A stretch of 64,000 nt of DNA from Knufia peltigerae. Its lineage: Eukaryota > Ascomycota > Eurotiomycetes > Chaetothyriales > Trichomeriaceae. The translations under genes were made by a program, and so were the position numbers. The notes under the pieces were generated by a model that saw only the letters and a program-made list of their open reading frames with translations, was not told the origin of the DNA and searched no databases. Positions within the stretch are counted from its first letter, which is position 1, and each line of letters starts with the position of its first letter. This document shows positions 54,457-64,000 of this stretch, piece after piece. The stretch spans positions 103,639 through 167,638 of the forward strand of contig JAPDRN010000081.1 of assembly GCA_030247855.1 (NCBI GenBank), in the 5' to 3' direction.

Positions 54457-55887
54457 ATGTCGGCCAAGTACTCTGCTGTGTGCAGCACCACTCGGCTCTT
54501 CTCCAGATATGTTTCTGGCCTCCCTTCCAGACCTCGGCTGTGTCGCTGGGCCGTCAAAGAGCATGGCCAGCAGAGGCACTTTTCGAATGGTAGAAATCAC
54601 CGAATGATGGAGATGAGTGGCTTCTCAGAAGAACAACTCTCGGTCCGAGATGCGATACAGAAAATATGCGCTCAGTTCCCCAATGAGTATTGGCAGCAAC
54701 ATGATCAGTCAGAGACAGACCCGAAGGAGCTCCACGCTGCTCTGGCAGCGGATGGCTGGCTTGGTATTGCCCTGCCCGAGGAATTTGGTGGTGCTGGGTT
54801 AGGCATTTCAGAAGCGACAATGATGCTCCAAACGATTTCACAGTCTGGCGCCGGAATGGCAGGAGCCCAATCGATCCATGCAAACGTCTACGCGACTCAG
54901 CCATTGGCAAGGTTTGGCAACAAGGATCAACTTGAATCGACGATTCCCAACATCATCAACGGGAAATGGAGAGTTTGCTTTGGGGTCACTGAGCCAAACA
55001 CGGGGCTGGATACTCTGAGGCTAAGAACGACCGCCACGAGACAAGGTGATAAATACATCATCACGGGTAAGTCATCACAAGCTCAGTGAAGTGCCCCGTT
55101 CTCGCGTTCGCTAGCAGAAGTATACGGCAGCTGACAAGATGGGCCAGGCCAGAAAATATGGATCACTTGTGCACAGGTAGCTTCCAAGATGATTCTTCTT
55201 GCAAGAACGACGCCGTTGGAAGAAGTCAAGAAGCCAAGCGAAGGCCTATCGATGTTCTGCATTGATATTGATCGCTCTAACCCGGCCCTCGAGCTCAAGA
55301 AAATCAAAAAGATGGGTGGTCGAGCCGTCGACGCCAACGAGGTCTTCTTCGATCACTACGAGATCCCTGTCAACACTCTCATAGGGGAAGAAGGCCAAGG
55401 TTTCAAGATAATTCTGCATGGCATGAACGCCGAGAGATGTCTACTAGCTGGAGAGGCCCTTGGGCTCGGTTACGCCGCATTGGAAAAGGCGTCACGATAT
55501 GCCAGAGAACGGGTGGTATTTGGACGACCTATTGGGAAGAATCAAGCCATTGCTCATCCACTCGCTGATGCATACATGAATCTCGAAGCGGCAAAACTTG
55601 CCACATACCATGCTGCGAGACTCTACGATCAAAGCAAGACTGACAAATCCATCACACCTCATGCCGTTGGAGTGGCATGCAACAGTGCAAAATACATTGC
55701 CGCAGAAGCAGCGTTCAAGGCTTGCGAGCGAGCGGTGATGACTCACGGAGGAATGGGTTATGCTATGGAATACGATGTGGAGAGATATTTGAGGGAGTGT
55801 TTTGTCCCTAGAATCGCGCCCATCAGTCGTGAAATGATTCTGAATTTTGTGAGCGAGAAAGTGCTGGAATTACCACGAAGCTATTGA
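54457..55887 (+). CDS. acyl-CoA dehydrogenase, mitochondrial
   Basis: This FAD enzyme makes the first double bond in fatty or branched acyl-CoA oxidation. Exons 54457-55066 and 55148-55887 join (TGQKIWIT) to 449 residues. The N-terminus (about 1-45) is rich in Arg, Ser and Thr and has no acidic residues, typical of a matrix presequence. Domain marks are GWLGIALPEEFGGAGLGISE (helical N-domain), CFGVTEPNTGLDTLRLRTTA (flavin and substrate loop), GQKIWITCAQ, GRAVDANEVFFD, GEEGQGFKIILHGMNAER, RVVFGRPIGKNQAI and THGGMGYAMEYDVERYLRE near the C-terminus. It resembles bacterial-type acyl-CoA dehydrogenases of broad use more than yeast-like peroxisomal oxidases. Chain specificity is unknown. Confidence 0.9.
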
Positions 55888-56161
55888 TAAATATTGGCCC
55901 TGGGCGTCCTGTGGAGGAAATACCTAGATAATAGATCAAGAAATCGTTTGGAGCATACCTAACTCTTTCGTTCGACGGTCTGTAGCTTGTTATTATCATT
56001 GGGGCACATGCTGTATCGTACGGAAATAGAATCGGAGCGTGGAGTGCAACGATCTCTAAAATATTTATTCAGATTTCCATGATGCACCCCGCATCCTCAA
56101 TTTTCCAAACTTGCAGCGGCTTTGCGCTGTTGCTTTTCTCCTGTTCGACATTCCGACTCTC

Positions 56162-57467
56162 ATGACAATGTCCCGAATAGAAGAGCTTCCCGATGACTTT
56201 GACGAGAGCCTCAGCCTCAATGAGGCTCCCGCTGCGCCCTCGATCGAGGAACTGTACGAGCAACATCTCTCCGGACCCGATCAAAACCACATCTCGTCCA
56301 AGAGTTTTGAAGAGATTGTGCAGGATATGAGCAAAACACCCCTTTTCATGAATAGCGTTGATGATGCGACTACGGACGGTACGCTCGATTCTACTTTTGC
56401 TCATGCGCATGGCTGAGCAAAACGTACAGATGGAGAAAACATTATGATTGAGGCCATCAAGGCCCTACAATACGAAGGTACAAAGGCAGAAGTTGCCCAA
56501 GGATTCAAGGAGCGTGGGAATGAAATGGCCGCTGAGAAGAAATGGACCGATGCCAAAGAGTTCTATTCCAAAGGGATAGCAGTCTTGGTCGACCGCGGCG
56601 AGGACAAATGGGACAAACCGCAAGATATGGAGGCGGAACAAAAACTGCGAACCACGGTGGAGGAACAACTGTATGTCAATCGAGCCCTATGTAATCTCGA
56701 GCTCAGTAAGTGGCCCTGTTCCGATTGAGACTACTGTCGCTCATTGTCCAGAAAACTATCGTTCGACGACGCTGGACTGCGCAGCAGCATTGCGAATCAA
56801 TCCATCCAATGTGAAAGCTCACTATCGTTCGGCGGCTGCTCTATTTGCGCTTGACAAAGTGCTAGAAGCCCTCGATGTCGCGTCTCGCGGCCTTAAGATT
56901 GACCCAGACAATGTCGTTCTGAAGAAACTGTTAGATCAGATCAGAGCGCGAGCAACAGTCAAGGAGCAACAGGACCGACGGCGCCGGGCAGAACAGAAAA
57001 GGAAGCAACAAGAACAGCTTGTCCTTGCGACGGCATTAAAAGCCAGAAATATCCAACTACGAGGTTCTAAGGATCCACCGAATCTTGAAGGCGCCTCCAT
57101 ACGATTGTCGCCGGATCCTCTATCCCCAACGAGCATGTTGGAGTTCCCGGTGATGTTCTTGTACCCGATGCATAACCAGTCTGATTTCATCAAGGCGTGG
57201 GCCGAGAAGGATGCTATTGAGCATCACCTAAGCTACATCCTGCCCCTGCCTTGGGACAGCAAGAATGAGTACAAGCCGTCGGCGATTGACTGTTACATGG
57301 ACACGGTCAGCGGCGGATTGATGAAGATCGGCAAGAAGTTGACATTATTAGAGGCCTTGTCAAATGGCAAGACTGAGATTGTGGATGGACTTGTCAGGAT
57401 ATATGTGGTACCAGTGTCGCTGGCAGGCCGGTGGATAGACGAGGTGAAGAGGAAAAAGAACAAGTAG
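56162..57467 (+). CDS. cns1: TPR co-chaperone Cns1/TTC4
   Basis: This essential Hsp90/Hsp70 co-chaperone is linked to eEF2 folding in yeast. ATG is 56162 (MTMSRIEELPDDFD). Introns at about 56380-56428 and 56707-56750 restore the frame; the joins read TTDDGENIMIEAI and NLELKNYRSTTLD. An acidic N-terminal part is followed by TPR repeats (GFKERGNEMAAEKKWTDAKE; VNRALCNLEL; VKAHYRSAAALFAL) that bind the MEEVD tails. A basic helical linker rich in Arg/Gln comes next, then the C-terminal wheel domain with FPVMFLYPMHNQSDFI and LVRIYVVPVS. Length, about 420 residues, fits the family. The stop is followed within 20 bp by a strong hairpin (57485-57514). Confidence 0.9.
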
Positions 57468-58013
57468 AAGGGATAAGAATACAACTACTCCGTACCTCGT
57501 ATCCGTACGGAGTAGACATAATCTACCTAGACTGTTGCCCTGTGTAAAACCATCATGCCGCCCTCAGTCACAGAATGTTAGGATGCCCGTACCCAATGGA
57601 TGATTTGGCGTCGAGTTTTCCTCTTCCCGCTTTTGCCGTACATTGCCTGGTGCCGTCGTTTCACACAGACCAATCCACTCGCCCTCATCAAATTGCTGAT
57701 CCATTTACCAACCAGTCCTGCCTCCAGCTCGTCCTCGCTTCAGGATACAACATCAAACAAGTACAGGCCTACTCGACTAGTGCTTCCTCTCCCTGTCTGC
57801 CCCGTTTATTCCTACGGGCCGATGTGCTTTGGGCTCACGAGGCGTTGTTTTGGCTTCCGGCTAGCTGCAGGCGCGCCATTTCAACTCCAGTCTAAACGCC
57901 ATTCATTGATCGCACAGACACTGCACCAGATCTTTCTCTTTGCTGGCTCCCTCGAGGCTACCCGAACATTTCAGCTTCACAATCCTTAGCCCAAAACCGC
58001 CAATCAAGCCATC
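57468..58013. other. 3' UTR of Cns1 gene and promoter of SSXT gene
   Basis: It is a 546-bp gap between two plus-strand genes. Frames at 57575-57989 lack any domain. The hairpin at 57485-57514 is the only clear structure. Confidence 0.5.
57485..57514. repeat. inverted repeat with 11-bp perfect arms
   Basis: CTACTCCGTAC and GTACGGAGTAG are separated by about nine bases, 18 bp after the Cns1 stop codon. In RNA this would be a stable hairpin in the 3' UTR. It contains two inverted copies of the TACTCCGTA element seen elsewhere in the window. Confidence 0.85.
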
Positions 58014-59132
58014 ATGAACAACCCCGCCCTGCCAATGTACGCTGCGGCTGGAGCTGCTTTTTCATCATCCCCTGCGCAGGCTGCGTACCAGCCAGGCCTG
58101 ATAGCGAACCACTTGCAAAGGCCAGCCCACCCTCAAGTTACACCACAGCCCATATCGCAGGCCATCTATCATCAAAATCCGGGGCAGATTGGCGCCTTTT
58201 CACCGTCTAATCATAGCCCACTTCAAGGTTGGTGGACTTCGTCGCCCAGTGCCACCCTGTCGCTTGCGCTGAGCCATGCTGATTCTGTGCCAGGTTATCC
58301 GACAAATGGACCGTCGCCCATGTCAGTGACCCAAGCCGCGAGCCAACCTCCTCACACTTCCTCCTTGTCCCAAATGTCGACGCCGACCCCTCCTCTGCAA
58401 GCAGGATCATCTGCCTCAGCCGATACACACACAGCCGCCTTCATGGGACTACCTGTCCAACCCAATTCCAGTCTTGCGCAGCAAGCGCAAATGCAGAAAG
58501 CGGTTCAGATGGCCCACAACATTCCTCAGCAACAACAACAACAACAACAACAACAACAAGCGCAGTCAGAGCACCAGACAGATGGAGGGGCGCTGTCCAT
58601 GTCACCGCAGTCAGCGGCGCGAGAGCGCGCAAGAGTATCTATTTTATTGGACATCAACACACATTTATTGCAAGAGGTGATATCGCTACAAGAACAAGAG
58701 AAGACGGCCAATTCAGCGGTCTCAGGACAACAGTCACCGGATTCTCCAATGTCTGCAACTGACCCTTCAAATCCATTGAACAGCTCTGGTGATGAGCCAT
58801 CAAAATCAGCCAGCGGCACAGGCTCCCATCCGAATAAGCCACCTTCGCAGGAATATGCAGATTGTATGCGCCGGCTTCAGGCGAATCTGTCATATCTGGC
58901 TGCTATCGCAGATGCCAAAAAGAAGGCAAACGGCGCATTGCCTCATGGTCCGACAATAATGGCACCGCCCGCGCACTTGCCCCAAGTCCAGGACCTCTAC
59001 AAACAGCTGAACTCCCTCTTTCCTGATGCCGGACAGTCTGCGATGAGTAAGGCTCACACAGTGTCACAGCATCCGACTCAGAATATGAACACTGAATCGC
59101 GGCACTCTGATCCTGTTTTGGCGGACGTGTGA
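58014..59132 (+). CDS. SSXT/SS18-like glutamine-rich protein
   Basis: SS18 proteins are subunits of SWI/SNF-type chromatin remodellers. It is a single reading frame of 372 residues. The first half is low-complexity (Pro, Ser, Ala, Gln), with a run of eleven Gln (58527-58559). The recognisable part is around residues 209-300: ARVSILLDINTHLLQEVISL, then after a Ser/Pro-rich insert EYADCMRRLQANLSYLAAIAD. Together they match the SSXT (SNH) helix pair of SS18, which in animals is not interrupted by so long an insert. Bases 58228-58293 look like a 66-nt intron (GT...CCAG, multiple of three), so a form 22 residues shorter is possible. It lies in the housekeeping block. Confidence 0.75.
   Translation: MNNPALPMYAAAGAAFSSSPAQAAYQPGLIANHLQRPAHPQVTPQPISQAIYHQNPGQIGAFSPSNHSPLQGWWTSSPSATLSLALSHADSVPGYPTNGPSPMSVTQAASQPPHTSSLSQMSTPTPPLQAGSSASADTHTAAFMGLPVQPNSSLAQQAQMQKAVQMAHNIPQQQQQQQQQQQAQSEHQTDGGALSMSPQSAARERARVSILLDINTHLLQEVISLQEQEKTANSAVSGQQSPDSPMSATDPSNPLNSSGDEPSKSASGTGSHPNKPPSQEYADCMRRLQANLSYLAAIADAKKKANGALPHGPTIMAPPAHLPQVQDLYKQLNSLFPDAGQSAMSKAHTVSQHPTQNMNTESRHSDPVLADV
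58527..58559 (+). repeat. CAA/CAG poly-glutamine run
   Basis: Eleven Gln codons, almost all CAA, lie inside the SSXT-like gene. Confidence 0.9.
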
Positions 59133-60232
59133 GCTCAAGAATTGTGACAACACATAGTTCTACCGACTCAAAATATATTGAAGCGAGCGCCCAAGTCGTC
59201 CCCAGCGATGACAGACACATTGAATGCCATCCTGTAGGCCGAGTCGGTGACCTGAACAATCTTACAGCAGCCGACTGGTGAGTTTGCAGAGACAGAATGT
59301 CGCCAGATTTGTGCCTCGATTGCAACAGCAGACTGACAAGGCCTCCTCACGAAGGTTCCAGACAATCAGCACGCCAGGTTGCTTCAGAAAACCTCTGGTG
59401 GCTATATCCGGCCCAGAGAAGTCACACTCAGCGCGCTTCATTCTCCCGTGCCACCGGGGATTATGTGGAGGGAACGTATGAGCAGAGTTCTTTGAGGTCC
59501 GGCCATGTCGGATGCTAATTATCACTTCAGGTATCGTGAGAACGAGAGAGTGGTTCACCTTCAAGTTGTCTGAAGAGATTTACAAGGGTGTTGAGATGCT
59601 CGAGATGCCAGAATGCATTGATGAACGGGAGCAAGATCGATGATCGTGAGGATGACAATTCCTATACTTGTACACGGGGATTGATATCTACATGTATATG
59701 GATTTTACCTACCTCTTGAACGGTGTACATAGCATTGTGTACCTAGCAGTACTTTGTTTGTAGTGCGTGCCTGGAATGTGAGTCCAATGATGGTTGCGCA
59801 GACATGAGACAAGGCTGCCAAGACCAATCGGAGTTAAAAGTGAGTGACTGCGTCAGGCTTCTGTAACCGCGCGCAGCCTTGTGATTTTGTCTCTGTGAGG
59901 TTGCTAGTACTTTGTCGTTCTTGTTACTCCTTCTTGTTGGCTTTTTTTACTTGCTTATCGCTGTCTGAATGGTACCGTACATTCGTCCCAGACTCATCAG
60001 GGTATCTTATTCTCATTACTGTTGTATCCCTCCGAGATCGAATTCCCTGGCGACGCACCGACGTTTTGTGTGCTCCGCGAACCCTCGACCATTCTCCGCG
60101 CATTTCCAAGCTCGCATTGCGACCGACTTTGGATCGCACAAGCCTGCACCTTTCCAGACCCTGTCCTCTGTCTCCCCCAACCGCCTCCAGTCGGCCTTTC
60201 CCGTTGCGCCTCGGCCCAGATTTGCTACCACG
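59133..60232. other. intergenic between SSXT gene and Nma111
   Basis: This 1.1-kb stretch has several short frames without domains. The Nma111 frame is open from ATG 59969, so either a long leader peptide or a long 5' UTR fills 59969-60232. The rest is 3' flank and promoter, including a T-rich run near 59941. Confidence 0.5.
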
Positions 60233-63200
60233 ATGGCCACCAATGGCGAAGCTCGCCCCAAACGAAGAAACAGCCCGATATCAGCAATAGAGAGGCCTAA
60301 GAAACAGTTGAAGCAAGAGAATGGCGTCCCAACACCGGGAGATGCGACCCCCCAGAATGGTTCGGTCTACGACATTGAGGCAGATGCAAATTCTGTTCCG
60401 ATAATCAACGCTGTGTCAGCCGCCGGGGATTCACCTGAATGGCAGGCCACGATAGAAAAGGTCATCAAGAGCGTGGTGTCTATACATTTTTGTCAAACTT
60501 GTTCATTTGATACGGACCTGTCCACCTCGAGTCAGGCCACTGGGTTCGTGGTGGACGCAGAGAACGGATACATCCTGACCAACCGCCATGTGGTGTGTTC
60601 TGGGCCGTTTTGGGGTTATTGTGTTTTCGACAACCATGAAGAGTGCGATGTGCGGCCGGTCTACCGCGACCCGGTTCACGATTTCGGCATTCTACAGTTC
60701 GACCCCAAGGCCATCAAGTACATGCAATTGGAGGCGCTCAAGCTGCAGCCAGAATCTGCCAAAGTCGGGGTCGAAATCAGAGTGGTTGGAAACGATGCCG
60801 GTGAGAAGCTCAGTATTCTCTCCGGTGTGATCAGTCGATTAGACCGCAATGCTCCAGAATATGGCGAAGGGTACTCCGATTTCAACACAAATTACATTCA
60901 GGCGGCTGCAGCTGCGACCGGTGGAAGTTCTGGCAGTCCTGTTGTCAATCTGAACGGTAATGCGGTTGCACTTCAGGCAGGCGGGCGCGTGGATGGTGCC
61001 GCCACCGACTACTTTCTGCCACTCGACCGACCATTGCGCGCCTTGCAGTGTCTACAACAATCCCAGCCGATAACTCGAGGCACCATCCAGACACAATGGA
61101 TGCTGAAACCCTTTGACGATTGCCGAAGACTTGGTCTAACTCCAAATTGGGAATCAGCAATGCGGAAACAGTTTCCTACCGAAAACAGCATGCTTGTGGC
61201 AGAGATTGTGTTGCCCGAGGGGCCTGCCGATAACAAGATCCAAGAAGGAGATGTCCTGATCAAAGTCAATGGAGAGCTTTTGAATTCTTTTGTCAAATTG
61301 GATGCGATATTGGATTCTAGCGTAGGCGGTAAGATAAATCTATTGTTCCAGCGTGGGGGAGAGGATTACGAGGCTACTCTCGACGTCGGGGATTTGCACG
61401 CAATCACTCCCGATCGATTTGTTGCTGTGGCAGGTGGCAGTTTCCACAACTTGTCATATCAACAAGCGCGGTTATATGCAATTGCGTGCAAAGGTCTTTA
61501 CGTGGCCGAGGCTGCCGGATCCTTCAAGATGGACAACGCTCTCTCTGGGTGGATCATTGACACAGTCGATCAGAAGCCGACTCCAGACCTGGATGCATTC
61601 ATCGAGGTCATGCGGAATGTGCCAGACAAGTCTCGTATTGTTATTTCGTACCGTCATATCAGGGATCTGCACACGAGGGCTACGAGCATCGTGCACATCG
61701 ACCGACATTGGCACCAGCGAATGAGACTGGCCGTACGGAATGACGCAACGGGCTTGTGGGATTTCAAAGACTTGGGTAAAGCAATTGCCGCCGTACCTCC
61801 CAAAGTTCAAGCTGCCGACTTTGTCCAACTGGACGATCTGCCAGCTGCTGCGGACATCGTTCGATCCTTCGTCAAAGTTTCCTGTTATATGCCTGTCAAG
61901 ATTGATGGATATCCTCAAGCAAGGAGAACTGGGTTTGGCCTTGTTATTGATGCAGAAAAAGGTTTGGTCGTGGTGTCTAGAGCCATCGTCCCATACGACC
62001 TCTGCGATATTACTGTTACAGTTGCCGACTCTATACAGATTGAAGGAAAAGTCATCTTCCTTCATCCACTCACCAATTATACTGTGATTCAATATGACCC
62101 AAAGCTGGTCCAAGCGCCTGTTCAGAGCGCTCGTCTGGCGACTGATATGGTTAAACAGGGGGCTGACACCATATTCGTGGGATTCAACCAGAATCACAGA
62201 ATCGTTGTTGCCAAAACCACTGTCACAGACATTACGGCGGTCGGTATTCCAGCGAATGCTGCTGCTCCCCGATACCGTGCTGTCAATCTGGATGCCATCA
62301 CCGTGGATACAGGACTATCATCTCAGTGTTCGTCTGGAGTGCTCATCGGGTCGGATGGTGTGGTGCAAGCTCTCTGGCTCACCTATATGGGCGAGAGAAC
62401 GCAGGGCAGTCATCGAGATACTGAATATCACCTCGGTCTGGCCACGAGCATGATTAATCCGGTCCTTGACCAGATTCGTGCCGGTGTCATTCCCAAACTA
62501 CGCATTTTGAATATGGAGTCGTACGTGGTACAGATGGCTCAATGTCGTATCATGGGAGTTTCAGATGAATGGATCAAGAAGGTGGCCAAAGCTAATCCGT
62601 CACGGCACCAGTTGTTCATTGTCCGTAAGGTCGATTGCGGTCCTGCCAACGGCCCCGGTGATGGCCAATTGCTTCAAGAAGGGGACATCATTCTTACTCT
62701 CAACGACCAGCTCATCACCAGGGTATCTGATTTCGATATCATGTACGACAAGGAATGGCTCGATGCTTTGGTGGTACGGAAAGGCAAAGAGGTCCGGCTG
62801 CGTGTTCCTACAGTGCCAACAGAGGACTTGGAAACCGCTCGCGCCGTGGTCTTCTGTGGCGCGGTGCTGCAGAAGCCACATCACGCTGTGCGTCAACAGA
62901 TCAGTAAACTGCACTCGGAGATCTATGTCAGTGCGAGAAGTCGGGGATCACCGGCGTACCAGTATGGACTTGCTCCCACCAATTTCATCACTCATGTCAA
63001 TGGTGTGAAGACTCCAGACCTGGATGTATTTGTCCGGGAGGTGAGCAAGATTGAAGATAATACCTATTTCAGACTAAGGGCTATGACATTTGATAATGTG
63101 CCGTGGGTGGTGACGATGAAGAAGAACGACCATTATGTAAGTGTGGACCGAGTGAGTTGGAGACAGTGATGCTGACTGAGCCCTATAGTTCCCTATGTCG

Positions 63201-63359
63201 GAATACGTCAAAGACACCAGCACGCCGAGTGGATGGAAAATCGTGTCGCACAAGCAAGCGGGAGACAAAGACGACGGCGCACCTTTGACCGCCGAAGGAA
63301 TGGACGAAGAAGCAACAGGGGTCTCTGGAGACGAGCAACCAGACACGGAGATGGACTAG
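60233..63359 (+). CDS. nma111: HtrA-like nuclear serine protease Nma111
   Basis: This yeast Nma111/HtrA2-like protease acts in the nucleus, with links to apoptosis-like death and lipid homeostasis. Exons 60233-63136 and 63189-63359 join (NDHYFPMSEYV) to 1024 residues, the family's usual size. The start at 60233 (MATNGEARPKRRN) was preferred because a basic nuclear-type stretch (KRR, RPKKQLK) follows; an upstream in-frame ATG at 59969 would add 88 residues. The first protease domain has the triad His119 (TNRHVV), Asp150 (VHDFGIL) and Ser235 (GGSSGSP). PDZ domains follow. The second protease-like half is degenerate, with SSQCSSGVLIG in place of an active Ser motif. The tail is acidic. Confidence 0.95.
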
Positions 63360-64000
63360 AGATGGTTTTTGTTAGACAACCATCTTGACCACAGTAGGTC
63401 ACAGGGGTGATATCAATAGAAATTACATCCCAATGGCTTGTCATACAGGCTCCAAAGAAGATAAGAAGGGGGCTCATGATGAATGAGATGAGCGCAAAGT
63501 GGTAATTGGAGGAGCCAGTCCAAAAGGTTTTGTACCAGACAGGCAAACACAAAAATGAATACGAAGAAGTAGAAACCAGAAAACCCCCTTTTCCTTTTGG
63601 GGAAGGCTGTATTCGAAAAAGTGTCTTGTAAAAATAATAATTACTCGTGTCTTGTCAAGAAAGTAAAGTACTCTGTCAATAATCCAAAGGACGCCCTCCT
63701 AAACTGCCATACGGTCACTGCCTGTGACTGTGTCTGTTCCGAAATGAAAAGAAAAAAACAAAAAACGAAAACGAAAATCGCCTCTTTCGGGTAACTCGGA
63801 GAAAAAAAAGACAAAGTCCTCGTCATTTTCTTTTGCTTTGTTTCTTGTGACGGATCGAGTGAGAAAAGGCGATCCCCAGCGGCGGCCCGGGGCGGCCGGG
63901 GGGGGGGGCCGGGCGCCGCCCGCCCGAACCCCCAACCTGAACAGCCTGTTTTGCGTCAGGTCTCATCCTTCCGCTAGACTATGCGGGTCTGCAGCGGCCG
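63360..64000. other. 3' flank of Nma111 and GC-rich end with tRNA-like piece
   Basis: The first 480 bp are AT-leaning with A-rich runs and no gene. From 63860 the sequence becomes extremely GC-rich with a run of G near 63900. The minus strand between about 63995 and 63940 reads TAGTCTAGCGG-AAGGAT, like the D-arm of a tRNA, then a possible ACCTGA/TCAGGT stem. The rest of a tRNA cannot be completed, so I do not call one. Confidence 0.4.

Noticed and set aside
59969..60232. 88-residue extension of Nma111 from the upstream ATG
   Set aside because: It lacks homology-like character, is unusually rich in Pro/Ser/Arg, and the usual family start at 60233 is followed by the expected basic stretch. I left it as possible 5' UTR.
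1..64000. CRISPR arrays, bacterial operons, insertion sequences, rRNA genes
   Set aside because: None seen; intron structure and gene families are those of a fungal nuclear genome.

Overview
This window is nuclear DNA of a filamentous ascomycete (Pezizomycotina). Genes are split by short introns of about 45-80 nt with GTRNGT donors and CTAAC-like branch points. The gene families are fungal: Zn(II)2Cys6 regulators, a QUT-type quinate locus, a HET-like protein, INCENP/Sli15, Cns1 and Nma111. Gene content would suit Eurotiomycetes such as Chaetothyriales, but I cannot fix the order from sequence alone.

About 1-17.1 kb is an aromatic/sugar-acid catabolic block built around quinate genes. It holds the edge of a GFO/IDH/MocA dehydrogenase, an aldehyde dehydrogenase, a 3-hydroxyisobutyrate/threonate dehydrogenase-like protein and two SDRs. 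These are followed by the quinate repressor (QutR type) and activator (QutA type) transcribed divergently, a small Dabb-domain gene, quinate/shikimate dehydrogenase (QutB type) and quinate permease (QutD type). The catabolic 3-dehydroquinase and dehydroshikimate dehydratase are not in the window.

About 17.9-23.6 kb is an anion/nitrogen-oxide block: a SLAC1/Ssu1-like efflux protein, a mitochondrial copper nitrite reductase (NirK) and, tail to tail with it, a mitochondrially targeted flavohemoglobin. Both promoters carry a TATA box and copies of CTCCGHGG, the published NirA consensus.

About 23.8-33.2 kb is a small catabolic cluster: a Zn-cluster regulator, an amidohydrolase, a frame-broken fumarylacetoacetase pseudogene, a cupin and a Dal5/ACS-type MFS transporter. 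Between 33.2 and 46 kb genes are sparse. This part has unrecognised or decayed reading frames, a YAT-type amino acid permease, and a divergent pair of a HET-like membrane protein and a CorA-like protein.

From about 46.3 kb to the end is a compact block of conserved housekeeping genes: enolase-phosphatase E1, Ubc7-type E2, 1-Cys peroxiredoxin, INCENP/Sli15, an acyl-CoA dehydrogenase, Cns1/TTC4, an SS18-like SSXT protein and the HtrA-like protease Nma111. The window ends in a GC-rich stretch with a tRNA-like fragment.
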